Shown one piece after another: positions 31,762 to 44,150 of a stretch of DNA of 64,000 nt. Origin of the DNA: Grammothele lineata (Eukaryota; Basidiomycota; Agaricomycetes; Polyporales; Polyporaceae); the NCBI GenBank assembly GCA_002150815.3, contig NDFF03000317.1, forward strand, positions 310,001-374,000. The letters are read 5' to 3'. A program made the position numbers and the translations under genes. The first letter of the stretch is position 1. Every line of letters begins with the position of its first letter. Under the pieces are notes generated by a model. That model did no database searches, was not told the origin of the DNA, and saw only the letters and a list, made by a program, of their open reading frames with translations.

Positions 31762-34700
31762 ATGGCCCCTTCAACTCAGGACAGCACGCAGTCGTCGGAC
31801 TACTTCGACGACGACCCGGAGTTTCTCAAAGCACTCAGCGAGATGCCTCTTCCAGGTGACGACGCCCCACCCAAAGTCGTCTCGGCACCACCACTACCAC
31901 CGCCACCCGCCCAACGTCCAAAGGCCCGCGATGACAAGCCTCTTCCCGTCGCACCTTCCCGGAAGCGTGCTCACGCCCCTGAAGACGACTTCGGGCGCGG
32001 CGGCCTCGACGACGGCGCGCAGTACCACGGGGACGTCAACGTGGCTGACGTCCGCGACGAGGATGGTGAGTCTTATCTGGACAGCCACACGTACGGCGCG
32101 TCGCGGTTCGGGGAGTTCGGGGAGTACATGGCGCGTAAGCGGGCGAAGCTGCAGATTCAGAACGCCGAGATAGAGGGGGATGGAGGCGGGGCGACGTCGA
32201 AGAGCAAACTTTTCAGTGGTTTGCAGATTTATGTGGGCGACCTTCACTGGTATACTGCCACGCTTGGCGCTGACCGAATGGTTACGATAGATTAACGGCT
32301 GGACGGAGCCGTCCGTGCAGGACTTGCGCAAGATGATCATCCAGCATGGTGGCATTTTTCATGCTTACCTTGACAAGAATTCTCTCGTGTACGCCTCTTA
32401 CACCGTCAGCGTCGTAACATACTGACATAGGTTAACATTCCCAGTACGCACATACTCACCTGCTCTCTGACCCCCGTCAAGGTCCGAGAATTCAAGTACA
32501 TGAAGGTGGTCAGACCAGACTGGCTCTTGCAAAGTATCAAAGCGGGCGTCCTTCTTCCGTGGCAAAATTTCGTCTTTCGCCCCGGCCAACGTCTCGAGAG
32601 CACGCAAGGCAAAAAGGTCGCGCAACAGTCCCTGGGACCTTTCGTCTCTCAGGCTGGCCCATCCTCCGCACAGCCATCGAGAGCCGGGCCTTCCTCCGCG
32701 CAACCCCCTCGAGTCGGGCCTCCCTCCGCACAACCCCCTCGAGCCGGCCCCTCTCGCCTCCCTATCGCGCGTCCCAAAACGCCCCCGCCTCCCAAGAGCC
32801 CCCAGAAGAAACCGGCTCCAACGACACCTTCTCGCCCGGCCTTGCCCACGACGGACCCTCGCTCGCCCGAGGAGGCAGCGCGTGTGCCCGGGTACGCGGC
32901 GCATCGCTCTAACCCTAATGCGGAGCGTGCGATGGCAGACCCTGCGTGGCGCGCGGCCCATACATCAGCAGCGCCCGACTTCATCGAGGGGTACTACCGT
33001 AACTCGCGCTTGCACCACCTTTCGACGTGGAAGGCAGAGCTCAAGAATCTTGTCGCGGAGGCACAGGAGCGCGCGGAGAATGGCGACAGCGCCGCGGCGG
33101 ACACGTGGAAGCGCCTTGTCGCGGCAGATGAGGGCGAGCGGGTGAGCCAGAGCGCAAGCCAGAAAGCCGTCGAACGAATCGTGCAAGAGAACCTTGGCGG
33201 ACGTGGGCTGGGCGTTGGCGAGTTGGCAGGCGACGTGAGCATGCGCGGCGCACGCCTCGTCAAGCGCGCACCGCCGACTTACAAGGGAAAGGGGAAAGGA
33301 AAGGAGAAGGTTGTGGAAGAGGAGCGGGTCATCATGCATTGCGACTTTGACAGCTTCTTCGTCTCTGCTGGTCTCATTGAACGCCCGCATCTGCGGGGCA
33401 AGCCGGTGGTGGTGTGTCATTCGCAGGGCAGCACAGGCGGGGCGTCGAGTACGAGCGAGATTGCAAGCGCGAGCTACGAGGCGCGCAAGTTTGGTATCAA
33501 GGGCGGCATGAGGTATGTTCTACGTCTTCGTCTGCCGCAGTAATATCGCTAACGAGTGCCGTCAGCTTACAGCAGGCAAGGAAGCTATGCCCTGGTGTAA
33601 TCACGATTCCCTATGAGTTCCAGAAGTGAGCCCCGCCCTTCTGCGTCTTCTCGTCATAGCCTCATTATTGTCTGGCAGATACAAGGACTTCTCGCTCAAG
33701 TTTTACACCATCCTCATGGCCCACGCCGATGACCTTCAAGCAGTCTCGGTAGACGAAGCTCTAATCGATGTCACGAGCAGCGTTGTCCGAATTCGCGTCG
33801 CGCTAGAAGAGAACCCGGACAGTGCGAACGAGCCGAGCGACCCTGCGAAGGATTTTGCGGAGGCCATCCGAGCTCAAGTACGAAAGGCAACCAGTTGCGA
33901 AGGTGCGTCTGCTGGTGGTTTTGTGGTTGACGGCCTTATTGACTGATTCTATATGCATTCAGTCAGCATAGGCATTGCCAACAACATCATGCTCGCCCGC
34001 CTCGCCTCACGCCGGGCGAAGCCAGGCGGTTCCTTCCACCTCCACCAAGCAGACGTCGCAGAATTCCTTGCGCCGCTCGACATTGACAACCTCCACGGCT
34101 TCGGTTACTCTGCACGGCAAAAGGCTGAAGAAAAGCTCGGAACGACTAACCTGGGTGAGCTGACGCAGAAGAGCAGGGCAACGCTCTGCGAGGCGCTTGG
34201 AAAAGGCATGGGTGAGACGCTCTACAAGGCGTTACGGGGTATCGACGACAGGCAGCTGGAGAGCGACAAGCCGAGGAAGTCGGTCTCTTGTGATATTAAC
34301 GTGCGTAATTCGGTTCGTGCGTCGCGTCTGCTGAGAAATCATGGCATGGCATAGTATGGTATTCGCTTCGAGAGCAACGAGCAGGCCGAAGCTTTCATCT
34401 ATCAGATGGCGGAGGAGGTTTCGCGGAGACTCAAGAGCATCGACATGCGAGGGAGGTCGCTCACCCTCAAGGTGATGGTACGGGACCCCGAAGCACCTGT
34501 TGAGGCCCCGAAGGTGAAGCACTTTACTTGTAGTCCCCGAACGTAGTGCTCACGCCGCACTCGTCGTTAGTTCCTTGGTCACGGCATATGCAATTTGTAC
34601 AATAAGCAGGCTCCTCTTATCGCTCCTGGAGGCCGAGCCACCAGCGACGAGAAAGTCATCGGCGAGCACGCTTGGAGGCTGCTGAAGAGCTTCAACTTCG

Positions 34701-35875
34701 ACCCCAAGGAGCTGCGTGGTGTAGCCATCCAGATCCAGAAGCTCGAAAAGGCTTCGAGCGCTCCAGAAACCAAGTTTGGACAGGTGGTGCTGCCGTTCAA
34801 GCGTGTCGGTTCGGGGAAGCCTACCTCCACCGGCCCTAGCAAGCAACCGCGGATCGCTGTTCAGCCTCCCTCACAAGATAATGATATCCAGTTTATCGAG
34901 CCGCCGCCGAAACCGCCGGCCGTCGAGTTTGACCTCCCTTCCTTCTCTCAAGTAGACATGTCTGTCTTCGAAGCATTACCGGACGACGTCCGGAAAGAGC
35001 TGGAAGAGGAGTACAAGCGTCGTTCCGTCACTCCTGCCCCGGTACCGAGGCCAGCACCGAAGGAACCTACCCCTGCTCCCCAGCCCGGCCCCTCTTCCGT
35101 CAGGAGGTACAACTTCTCCGCAAGGAGGACGAACTTCAGGCGCATCACACGGCAACTCGCGCCGCGCAGCCGCCCGGTACTCTCTCAGTCGAGCAAGCTC
35201 TTCGGGAAGCGCGTGTACGCGTCCTCTATCCGAGTCACCGACCGCGAGCTCAAGAAGTACGGTTTCGACCCCACCGTATTCGCCGCCCTCCCGCCAGAGA
35301 TACAGCGCGAGCAGCTCGCGGCGCGTCGTGCCCCGGGGGTCACGCTACACCTCCGCGCACGCAAGGTGCTCAAGCCGCGCAAAATCAAGCGTCCGCCCGG
35401 GTTCGTCGTCTACCGCGCCCCGATCCCCCAGGCAGTCTACGCGCCACGGCCGACGCTGAAGCAGCGGGGAAAACAGAAGAGCGAGAAGCTCTGCTTCACG
35501 GAGGCATCGGACGTACAGGGCGTCGTCGAGGCGTGGGTCGAGGGCTTCCGGGACCACCCGCCCAACGCGCGCGACGTCGATTACTTTGCGAAGTTTCTTG
35601 TGCAGAGCGTGGAGGGGCATGGGGGCGTCGAGCGCGCGATTGCCGTCGCAAAGTGGTGGATTGTGCTCCTTCGTCGGCACTTTGGCGAGTGGGAGAACGC
35701 GGGGAGGGAAGATGCGGTCGCTGCGGCGGCGCTTGGCGCTGGAGAACCGCTGAGGCCGGAGAGGATGACGTCGGAGTTCGTGGGCCGGACATGGTGGAGG
35801 GCTTTCTGGGAGGTGAAGGGTAAAATGGATCTTGCTGCGCGGAAGACATACGGGGGCCGCCTGTCCTTGAAGTAA
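31762..35875 (+). CDS. REV1: DNA repair protein REV1 (Y-family deoxycytidyl transferase)
   Basis: Translesion synthesis polymerase and scaffold. Exons 31762-32232, 32291-32388, 32445-33512, 33566-33625, 33679-33902, 33963-34300, 34355-34513, 34571-35875; 1240 residues. BRCT domain at about 150-235 (FSGLQIYINGWTEPS ... THILTC ... VVRPDWLLQSIKAG). A Pro/Ser linker carries three 10-residue repeats (GPSSAQPPRV type; DNA about 32657-32750). The Y-family core starts at HCDFDSFFVSAGL (about 486) and keeps the catalytic SVDEALIDV (about 589) and SIGIANNIMLARLAS. FLGHGICNLYNKQAP fits the little-finger region. Two ubiquitin-binding motifs follow (DMSVFEALPDDVRKEL about 936, GFDPTVFAALPPEIQRE about 1035), then a C-terminal domain (about 1115-1225) of the type that docks other translesion polymerases. 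All expected modules are present. Confidence 0.93.
32657..32750 (+). repeat. Three imperfect 30-bp coding repeats in REV1 linker
   Basis: Three consecutive ~30-bp units each encode a GP(S/P)SAQP(S/P)R(A/V) decapeptide in the linker between BRCT and polymerase domains. Unit number may vary between strains. Confidence 0.6.
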
Positions 35876-36234
35876 GTTCACATTTGTCATCTCTATACAT
35901 AACCTTTCGCGTCTTCTGAGTCCGGATCTACGGGATTGTACAGTACGAGGGGAAGCTTCTCATCCTACCACTATCTTTATAATATATAACGAATGCAGGG
36001 GGTTGTAAAGGGTCAACGAAGGGAAGTAATGTAGCGTATAACGCGTGAACAGTCCATCAGGCTGGTGGTAAGGAACGGTGTGTCTCCAGGATTTCAAGTT
36101 TGACTATGGCTGAAACTGTCCGAAACGTCCGAAGCACGAAAAGTGTCTGTTCGAAGTGATATTTCATAGAGTCGCGAGGGTTGGGATGTGTGTGAAGGGT
36201 TGAGGGTAGGGAGGGACGACGGCGCGGGGCCGCT
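35876..36234. other. Short intergenic, convergent 3' ends
   Basis: REV1 (+) and the small secreted gene (-) converge. Nothing else recognised. Confidence 0.5.
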
Positions 36235-36720
36235 CTACACCGACGCGCTCGCCGAAGGCAAGAGGGACGGCATGGCAGAAGCATCTCCAGACGGGCAGAC
36301 GCAGGGCATCGCCCCGGAAGCCGAGGGTAGCGGCATGGAGCTGTCGAAGGAGCCGGAGGGCGCGACGCCGCTGAAGCTCATGGGCGGGGGGCTGAAGCTG
36401 CCGGTGGGCGCAGCGCTTCCGGACAGGAAGGACGCGCCGCCCACGTCAGGAGGGCCGCAAAGGCAGGGTGCGCCCGACGCAGACGGGAAGAAGCTCGACC
36501 CGGAGCCGGAGGGAGGGATCATGGTGGGGATGGCGGAGTCCGTCGTTACTGACGGGGGAGCCGCAGACGCCGCCAAATCCGAGGATGAGTCGACGGGGGC
36601 GGCGTAACCTACGGAGAGGTAGATACGTCATTCGAGTCCAACACAGAAGGTCGTATGTAAAAACCTACCTTGGCCGAGGACAAAGGCAGCGATGACGAAC
36701 GTCACAGAAAGGCGCGCCAT
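36235..36720 (-). CDS. Small secreted Pro/Ser-rich protein with two CxC motifs
   Basis: Exons 36720-36669 and 36608-36235, joined by a 60-nt intron with a phase-1 junction; 141 residues. Exon 1 encodes almost exactly the signal peptide MARLSVTFVIAAFVLGQG. The mature part is low-complexity (Pro, Ser, Ala, Gly) with repeated PSASG blocks. Its only four cysteines form two spaced pairs, GAPCLCGPPD and GAMPCVCPSGD, so the protein looks internally duplicated. No family recognised; it could be a cell-wall or effector-like protein. A long + strand frame (36188-36607) lies opposite; the minus reading is preferred because only it has a signal peptide and a well-placed intron. Confidence 0.7.
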
Positions 36721-38587
36721 GTCTGAGTTGTACAGGGGATTGTTGAAAGATAGAACTTGGTGAAGAGTGGAGATAAGAGTGTAGTATGACACGGATGAGA
36801 GCAGACGAGTACTTGAGGTAGGGAGACAGGGCTCCCCATGGCGTACTTATGAGTATTCGGATAGGCGACCAGAGACGTACTGCAAGGCCGACAGTCGCGA
36901 CTGGTGGCACTGATACTGTGCTACGGGGTGCGCTGCGCGTGGAGCGTATGATAGTATGGCTTTAATCGTGCGCAGCTGCATGATGACCTAACCCTTCGAC
37001 TGCCAGTAGCTTTGCGAAGGTAGGGTGAATAAACAGCATACAGCTCCAATACCCGACGACCTAGAGGGTACACCAATAATAGAGGAACGGTACTGCGCGC
37101 AAGCGGCCAACGGCGATTTAGTAGCTGCGGGACCAGATGTGCGATGCTCACAGCCCCCGGGGTATGAGCTGAACCTCAAGTATACACGCTTTCTGAGTGG
37201 ACTGCGCATCCGATGTAACGAAACTTGTGGTATCGTCAACGCCCTGGTGGACTGAGACAATCATCCACTTACGGACTCGTGTTCGCCGACGGTGGTAGAC
37301 TCAATGACAGGTGCTCGCTGCGAAAAAACCCCTCTGGAGCAGATTTGGTAGGCCTATTTCGCGGCTGAGCCTCCCCTGGGATGCTAGCGGTTGGAAGGGA
37401 TGGAATGAAAAGCGTTCTAAACGTTCAGAGACTCACGAGTTGAGACAAAGACGAGGTGACGTCAGAGCGCGATTGATGATGTCCATTTTATAATTCCGCT
37501 AATACCGCGTTGTATCATTTTTGAAGCCGTGGGAGCATCATCTCTAGATGGCCAACAGACGCGTAAGCTCATGTTCGGCGCTTAGTACTCCCTCTTCCCA
37601 ACTCACCACAATGTCGACTCGATTTTCCTGGTCTCCCCTAAGCAGATCAGCTTCATGCACTACTGACGGGAAGTACAGACATACTTTATACTCTTAATCT
37701 TGTCCTGAATCTGTAACACTCCGTCATTACCGAGGAAGACGCACAACCTGGTGCTACATGACCACAATTGGTGTGGACGAGTCTGCGTCATGCAAGATGG
37801 TGCACCAATATCCTCCCTAGTTGGGATTGAGTTAGCTTTCATATCAGCTTTGACCGTAGCGTATCCCGACGACCTCGTTTTGCGATCAAACTGTAACAAC
37901 AGCGTTCAAAAATAGTACAAGGCAATGGAGAGCGGTTTGAGTCATCGTGTCATAAATATACTGCTTCTACGAATATTTTTGTTTGGCGCGTGGTGTCCGT
38001 GGTCTTTTAATGCTTGCAAGTACACCAATCTCGAGCCATGGTGGAGGTTATTCTCGGAGCCGGGATCCGAGCTTTGCCTCCGACACGGCGATGCCCCAGC
38101 TCGTTAGCCAGGACTGCTCACGTCATTCCGTTATACGAGGCGCGTGTAGCTACTTCATTTATGTTTCTTTTGCTCGATACCTCCTTGTCTCGTCTGACAC
38201 GATTTCTCGTGCTCACCTCCGAACGCGTCCAGCGGCCCTGTCGAGGGCGTTATTTCTTAATCGAGGCAAAACGCGCCCACGTGAGCCGTGATTTTGCTGT
38301 GACTATTTAGCGCCCATTAAGTGTTTGTCGGTGCTTGGTTTCCCCGACGAGCGTCAACCTTATTGTGCCTTCCGGATATAGACGGGCGCCTACTGCTATT
38401 CCCAGAACAATGAACGGGAGAGTCGGCTAGAGAGCTCAGACAATAAACAAGGCCGCGTCCCGTTACCGACGAATGCAGAACACAACAATGCTCCCATGGC
38501 AATCTCCTCAAGAGCCGACAGGCTTTTCAGCTCGCGTCGCTTGCTCTTCTCCTCGCTCTCCCTCCTCCCTCCTTCCCTCCCACGACG
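36721..38587. other. Gene-poor spacer
   Basis: About 1.9 kb upstream of both flanking genes (divergent). AT-richer than coding parts. Short open frames only; no RNA, repeat or domain recognised. Confidence 0.5.
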
Positions 38588-41500
38588 ATGAGACTCGGCA
38601 TGTTGTCGAGCATTTTAACGACTTCGTTCCTTTTCGGCGCATCCTTTGGTGAGCACCGGAAGTTTCGACTGTGTTACGTTTGAACTGACGATGTTGGTCG
38701 TTGGCAGCCGCATCCTCTTCTCCAACTGTAGTTTGCGTTGCAGGCCAATGCCTCGAGGGGTACACTAACACTACCAGTGAGTCCTCCTTACGCCTCGGAA
38801 TCATGCTCGATGCCAACGAGAAACAGTCGGCGCAACCCTCTCTGCGTCTGGCTCTCAAGCCAACATTCTCCTCCTTCCGGGGCAGTACACGTCATCTTCT
38901 GACCCTGCACTCCTCCACGACACACTCACGTCCTCAAGCGCATCTGTGTCTTCATCCCCCGGATTCGATGCCAACGCCTCTCTTCCCCTCAATCTCGCCC
39001 TTCAGCCCGGTATCGCGGTCTACCCCCAGTCCAAGTATTCCGGCCAAGCACAGTTCACCCAGCTGCCCAGCACACCACTGAATAGCACCAAGATCTCCGC
39101 CGGTTCCCTCGCCCTTTCATCCAACGTCTGGGTAGCGCTCTCGTCGGGGTCGTCCAACGACCGGGTCATCTTCTGGGATAGCGTACCAGACGTGTCGCAG
39201 CTTCCCTCAGGCGCGTCTTCCATCTCTCAGCTCCTCGACATCCAGTCCTCCGCATGTTCGCCCCCGTGCGCCGGTGCCGGTGTATGTTCTGCGTCCGGAA
39301 CCTGCGTCTGTCCCGCCGGCTTCAACGGCACCTCCTGCGAAACCTGCTCGAAGGGCTTCTTCGGCCCGACGTGCCAGGCTTGCCCGGCAGATTGCCAATC
39401 GTGCGACGATGGCATGACGGGGACGGGGAGGTGTCTCGAACCGGTTATCAAGAACCTCCCGTCGACTTGCAACTGCCAAAACGGTGCTTGTGGGTCCAAT
39501 GGTCAGTGCACGTGCCTCACCGGATGGACCACGGCGGACAACGGGACGGCGTGTGCGAAGTGCTCTCCTGGCTTCTTCCTGAACTCTGACGGGAACTGCG
39601 AAGGTATGCTGTGAATTTTACTGTGTTCTCAGGCCTGCACTGACATGCGCCGTAGTCTGTGGCCTTGGTTGCACTTCGTGCGCGGACGGCAACGGTGAAT
39701 GCCTCACCTGCAAGTCCGGGTTCACCCAGAACGCCAACGATCGCACGCAGTGCATCGCGCCCCAGGCGACGACGAGTACCGGCACTGTCTGCCCCGACGG
39801 CAGCTTCAGCGACGGATCCTCCTGCCAGCCGTGCTCGCCCCTCTGTCAGACGTGTTCTGGTTCGACGTCCAACGACTGCATCATCTGTGGCGCGGGCAAG
39901 TACAGCTTCAACGGCACGTGTGTGGGCACGGATGGCAATGGGGTGTGCAGCGGTTCGTCACTCGTCGCGGATAACAACAAGCACGAATGCGATAGTAAGT
40001 CTTTGTATCCGTGCGCGGGGAACGCTCCTAACAGTAGTTACCAGCTTGCCCTTCGAAGTGTACGAGCTGCAAGTACTCCAGCTTCAACGTCGCGTCGACG
40101 ATTGACCAGGTCCAGTGCACGGGATGTATCCCCGGGTTCGTTCTCTCCCAGGGCAAATGTGTTGGGAGCTGCCCTACGGGCACGTTCCTCGATCCCAAGG
40201 ACAACGTCACTTGCTCAGGTGCGTCTTTACGAATCGTCCTGTTCTTCAATAAGTGCTGACTTGTTCTGCGTAGCTTGCGATTCGTCCTGCGGTACCTGCG
40301 CCGGATCATCCACGTTCTGCTTGACCTGCGCGAACAACCAGCTCGCGTCGGGCGGCAAGTGCGTCGCGTCGTGCCCCTCGAACACGTTCAGCTCTTCCGG
40401 CCAGTGCGTCACCTGCCACCCGGACTGCGCCTCGTGCTCCGGCAGCGCGTTCAACCAGTGCTCGAGTTGCCCTTCGGACCGCCCGGTCCTGACGAATGGC
40501 CGCTGCCTCCCCACGTGCAGCCAGTCCGAGTTCTTCGACACCACATCCTCCTCTTGCAAGTCCTGCGACTCCAGCTGCTCAAGCTGCTCAGGCGCAGGCC
40601 CCGGCAACTGCCTCGCATGCTCGAGCACCAGCCAAGTCCTCGAAGGCGGATCCTGCACCGCAGCCAGCTGCAACGCCTCAACCTCCGTCATCTCCGGGCT
40701 CGGCATCTGCCTCTCCGACCTCGTCGTCGTCCCCCCCGCCTCGTCCACCGGCTCCCCGCTCCCGACCATCACCGGCATCGACACCCCCACCTCCCCGCAA
40801 ACGACGACGACGAACACCGTCCGGCGCCCGCTCGAGTGGTGGCAGATCCTGCTCATGGCGCTCGGCTGCGCCTTCATCTTCGTCGTCGTCCTCATGTGCT
40901 GGCGCCGGCGCGCGCGCAAGCGCCGCGCGGCCGCCACCGCCAACTTCGCTGCCGCCAAGCGTCTGGACCATTCCGGCTCGTGGAGGCACCGTCTCGCGCG
41001 GTTCGGGGAGAAGCTGTTTGGGCACAGGCGCCAGGGGCGCTGGATGCTCCCTGCGAACCCGAACGCCCCGAGGCTGGAGGGCGAGGACGATATTAGGCTG
41101 CACAAGTTGCGCGCGGCGGAGGAGGCGCGGTTCGAGCGCGACCTCGCGAGCAACTTCGAGAATAGGGATAGGGACAGGGACAGGAAGACGCGGTTCACGG
41201 AAGAGAGGGACATCGACCGCCTCCTGGACGCGTACGAGTACTCGCGCGCGGGCTCGAGCCGCGCGCCGTCCCCGCTCCCTTCGCTCCGCTCGTACGACGG
41301 TGACCGGGTCTCGCACAAGGGCAGCGACCGCTCGCACAGCTCGCGCGGCGATAACGCCAAGCACGTCAACGCGCGCCTCGCGGAAGAATCGCTCTACTCG
41401 CAAGTGACAGGCCAGCCCCGACGGGCCCCAGAACCCAGGCAGCCCGTGCGCGACGCGCTCCTCGCCGCCGCCGCCACGCCCCCACCTCCTATGCAACGCC

Positions 41501-41802
41501 CGCGCCCGGACGTGCCGTCATCGCGGTTCTCGGGGTCGACGACGTACAGCAGCTGGCTCTTGCCCGACCCGCCTACCTACGCGCCCCCTGTGCCGCCGCC
41601 GCTCCCGCCCACGCCGGCGCAGGAGTACGCGCGGTCTGTGTCTGCGCTCGGGCATAACGCTGCGGTGCTTTCACAGCAGCAGCAGCAACAGCAGGCTCTT
41701 GTTGGGCAGGATCAGCAGCAGCAGCAGCAGCGCGGGGCGTACTGGCTGCAGCCGAGCCACACGGGTGGGTCTGGGGGCTCGCGCAATCCTTTCCTCCGAT
41801 GA
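38588..41802 (+). CDS. Type I membrane protein with furin-like/EGF-like cysteine-rich repeats
   Basis: Exons 38588-38648, 38708-38776, 38827-39603, 39656-39994, 40045-40218, 40274-41802; 982 residues. Signal peptide MRLGMLSSILTTSFLFGASFA. The ectodomain (about 215-640) is packed with CxxC/CxxxC modules such as CPADCQSCDD, CSPLCQTCSGSTSNDC, CDSSCGTCAGSSTFCLTC and CHPDCASCSG, resembling furin-like and growth-factor-receptor cysteine-rich repeats, plus an EGF-like CVCPAGFNGTSC. One transmembrane helix (about 664-687, ILLMALGCAFIFVVVLMCW) is followed by a basic stop-transfer and a ~290-residue cytoplasmic tail with an Arg/Asp-rich stretch, Pro-rich blocks and two poly-Gln tracts near the C terminus. 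No kinase domain. Ligand and function are unknown; a sensor or wall-integrity role is only inference. Confidence 0.85.
41676..41731 (+). repeat. CAG/CAA poly-Gln tracts in receptor tail
   Basis: Two runs of CAG with occasional CAA encode Q7 and Q6 tracts separated by ALVGQD, in frame near the C terminus of the cysteine-rich membrane protein. Likely length-polymorphic. Confidence 0.7.
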
Positions 41803-42703
41803 AACTGCTCTTGAAGGCGATTTCTACATGGACGCTTTGACGACATATAACGGGGTAGTGTTACGTTTCTCCCTGTCTCGCTTCTTCCTTTCGACTTTCG
41901 GACACGCACATACACTCCTGTTGTCACGCACCACCACGAGTAGACGCTCTGCACTGCTGCACGGACTAGCCTAGTTTGCGAGGTCTCTGGCATCTCGCGC
42001 GTTCCCCCTTTTCCCTTTTTCCCCTGTTTTTCTGTCGAGCTGACACTGTATATTGCCACTTTCTCTTACGATACGTCTCTGCGTCTTTGCACGTGTAATT
42101 AGCCGATGTAGCCTTACACGCACACGATCTCGATCATCCTCTGCGCCGTATGAGGTGCGATGACATTCTATTCCCCATGGGGTTTCTGTTTCTTTGGCGC
42201 GACAGTGAACGAGAGGCGAACTGTCAGTGGGTTTACTCAGACAACTACTTGACTGGGACCTATGACTTCCACGTAGTAAATCGTTCATTCGAACTGATAA
42301 CCACTGCACAAAGGAACACTATCCTGCATAGTCCAATTCTTGAGTCGAAGGAAGCGCCGGTGGGGTGCGTTTGAACTTTGAAGCGTGTTCTGTGTGCCGC
42401 GTTGTTCGAACCCGTCTGAGGGCAATCTTGGGCCAGTAGAGCATGGCTCATGTATTGACTCTCCCATGACGTTAAGCTCGCGGGGACACCACGCTTCATA
42501 AGCTGAGCGTTAGCTCGGACTCGTAGTACGACCTGATCGCAACGGCATTGCCGTCTGTATTTGCGTGCATTACACACAAAGTGATACATGTCGAGCGTCA
42601 CAGAGGATCATTGCCACTGTCCTGAGGAGTCCGCAATCACATAGACTAGTAGATGTCTCACTATGGTATAGCTACCCTGGTCGGATGCGGACTGTGCCAT
42701 CTC
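41803..42703. other. Intergenic, convergent 3' ends
   Basis: About 900 bp between the membrane protein (+) and the secreted protein (-). No coding or RNA signal recognised. Confidence 0.5.
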
Positions 42704-43526
42704 TTAGTCTTGCTGCGTAATGTCCACGAGCTGGATGTCGACGTCGTAGCAGGTAGTGAAGTCGTAGACATTGCCGTTGTCGGGCGTCGGACTCCATACG
42801 ACAATATCCAGGGGCTGGCTCCCGTTCACGCCTGACAGCTGCTGGCAGATAGAAAAGGAGTCGACGAGCTCGGTGATGACAGAAAGCCCAGGATACTTGG
42901 GATCGTGACCCGCGGGAGAGGTGCCGACCTAAGGAGTAAGAGGACGATCGAGCTTAGTGTCAACATAATCGGCGCGTTCCCTCGCAGAATTGCTCGGTTC
43001 TGAGGGAGTGGCTGTACTTACTACGCCACAGAACACCGGTGCACCGGTTTGGGCCCCGTTCGGAACTTCGAAGTTGAAGACAGACCCGTTCACGGGCTTA
43101 TCGGCGCCTGCGGACACGGTCGAGTTGGCGTCCGCAATCAATTTCGCTCCCTGTAAGGAAAATGTGCTGAACGCGTCTTGAGGGAAGCTTGTAATGGTCT
43201 GAGAGCGCACGCCGCAGAGGCAGATACCGTCAGCATCATACTAGTTACTCATAGGCTCGTGGACACGGCGGAATGAGACTTACAGCGAGCGATCTGTTCT
43301 TTCCCGCAAAGGGATCGTTGATTGGCGGTGCGAGTACAAGGAGCGTGCCGAGGGAATCCGCTACTCCGAGGGACTTATTGAACGCGTGGAGTTCGAATGG
43401 TCCTCCATCCCCGAAGAAAGGCGACGAAGGGTCTCCACAGACGGAGCTACTCTGGCGCGGGATGTTAGGTAACGCGAGAGATGTGGACGTAGTAGCAAGA
43501 ATGAGGGCGAAAGTCGTAGCGAGCAT
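42704..43526 (-). CDS. Secreted protein of unknown function
   Basis: Exons 43526-43284, 43198-43022, 42928-42704, all phase-0 junctions with GTAAGT donors; 214 residues. The apparent longer frame begins with a non-ATG codon, so the ATG at 43526 is used. It opens a signal peptide MLATTFALILATTSTSLALP. The mature chain has four cysteines, in VCGDPSSPF, FCGVVGT, SICQQLSG and FTTCYDVD, consistent with two disulfides, and several N-glycosylation sequons. The ordered SQPLDIVVWSPTPDNGNVYD suggests a compact folded domain. I do not recognise the family. Confidence 0.7.
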
Positions 43527-44150
43527 GATTAAAGAGAAAATGAAGCGTAGCAAGTTGAGCGTCCTGGAGGCTAACCGTCTCGTCTGACCGTGGGCTTTAT
43601 GCGTTTTGCGGGACGAGCAGACGTTGTTACTGCAATGTATTCATACTCGAGAGTACGAGTCGTCCAGAATCGCGGCGAGGTTATTCCGCTATAGTGAAAC
43701 AGAGAAATTCACGGATCCGACATTGCGTAACCACGAGTCCGCGGCGATAGGATTCGGCCTCGGCACGGGGTCATGGCAGTGCACAATCCTTGTGTTACTT
43801 TTGAGAAAGGGTTTCGGTCCGAGCTTTAGTGATATTCTCATCAGCTGTAGTAATAGACATATCCGCATCACCGACACTGACAACCAAGAGGCTCACCCTG
43901 AATATGGGCAACGGGAAGCTCGCCATGAATACCGTCTGTTTCGTACTCCAGGCATGGGTTGGCCTAGTTTCAACTTCAAACCACCGGACGAGTTCCGCCG
44001 ACATGTGAGTCGAAACTCTATTGCCAGTATGAATCGACCTTTGCGGTTCAAATCCGGAGAGCGAGAGCATCAGAACATTTTGGTGAAGCGTCTCAGGGAT
44101 ATTCGGCGAGTGCTAGTCGACGAGGGGAAGAGCGTCGAGTCTCCTCAAGT

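Noticed and set aside
36188..36607. 139-residue + strand frame opposite the CxC secreted protein
   Set aside because: It has no signal peptide, splice support or domain; its openness follows from the codon composition of the minus-strand gene.
40227..41369. 380-residue minus-strand frame under the cysteine-rich membrane protein
   Set aside because: Shadow of the + strand gene; no domain, and the + strand frame has clear repeats and a TM helix.
44036..44062. tRNA T-arm-like string (GGTTCAAATCC)
   Set aside because: The stem does not pair and no acceptor, D or anticodon arms fold around it.
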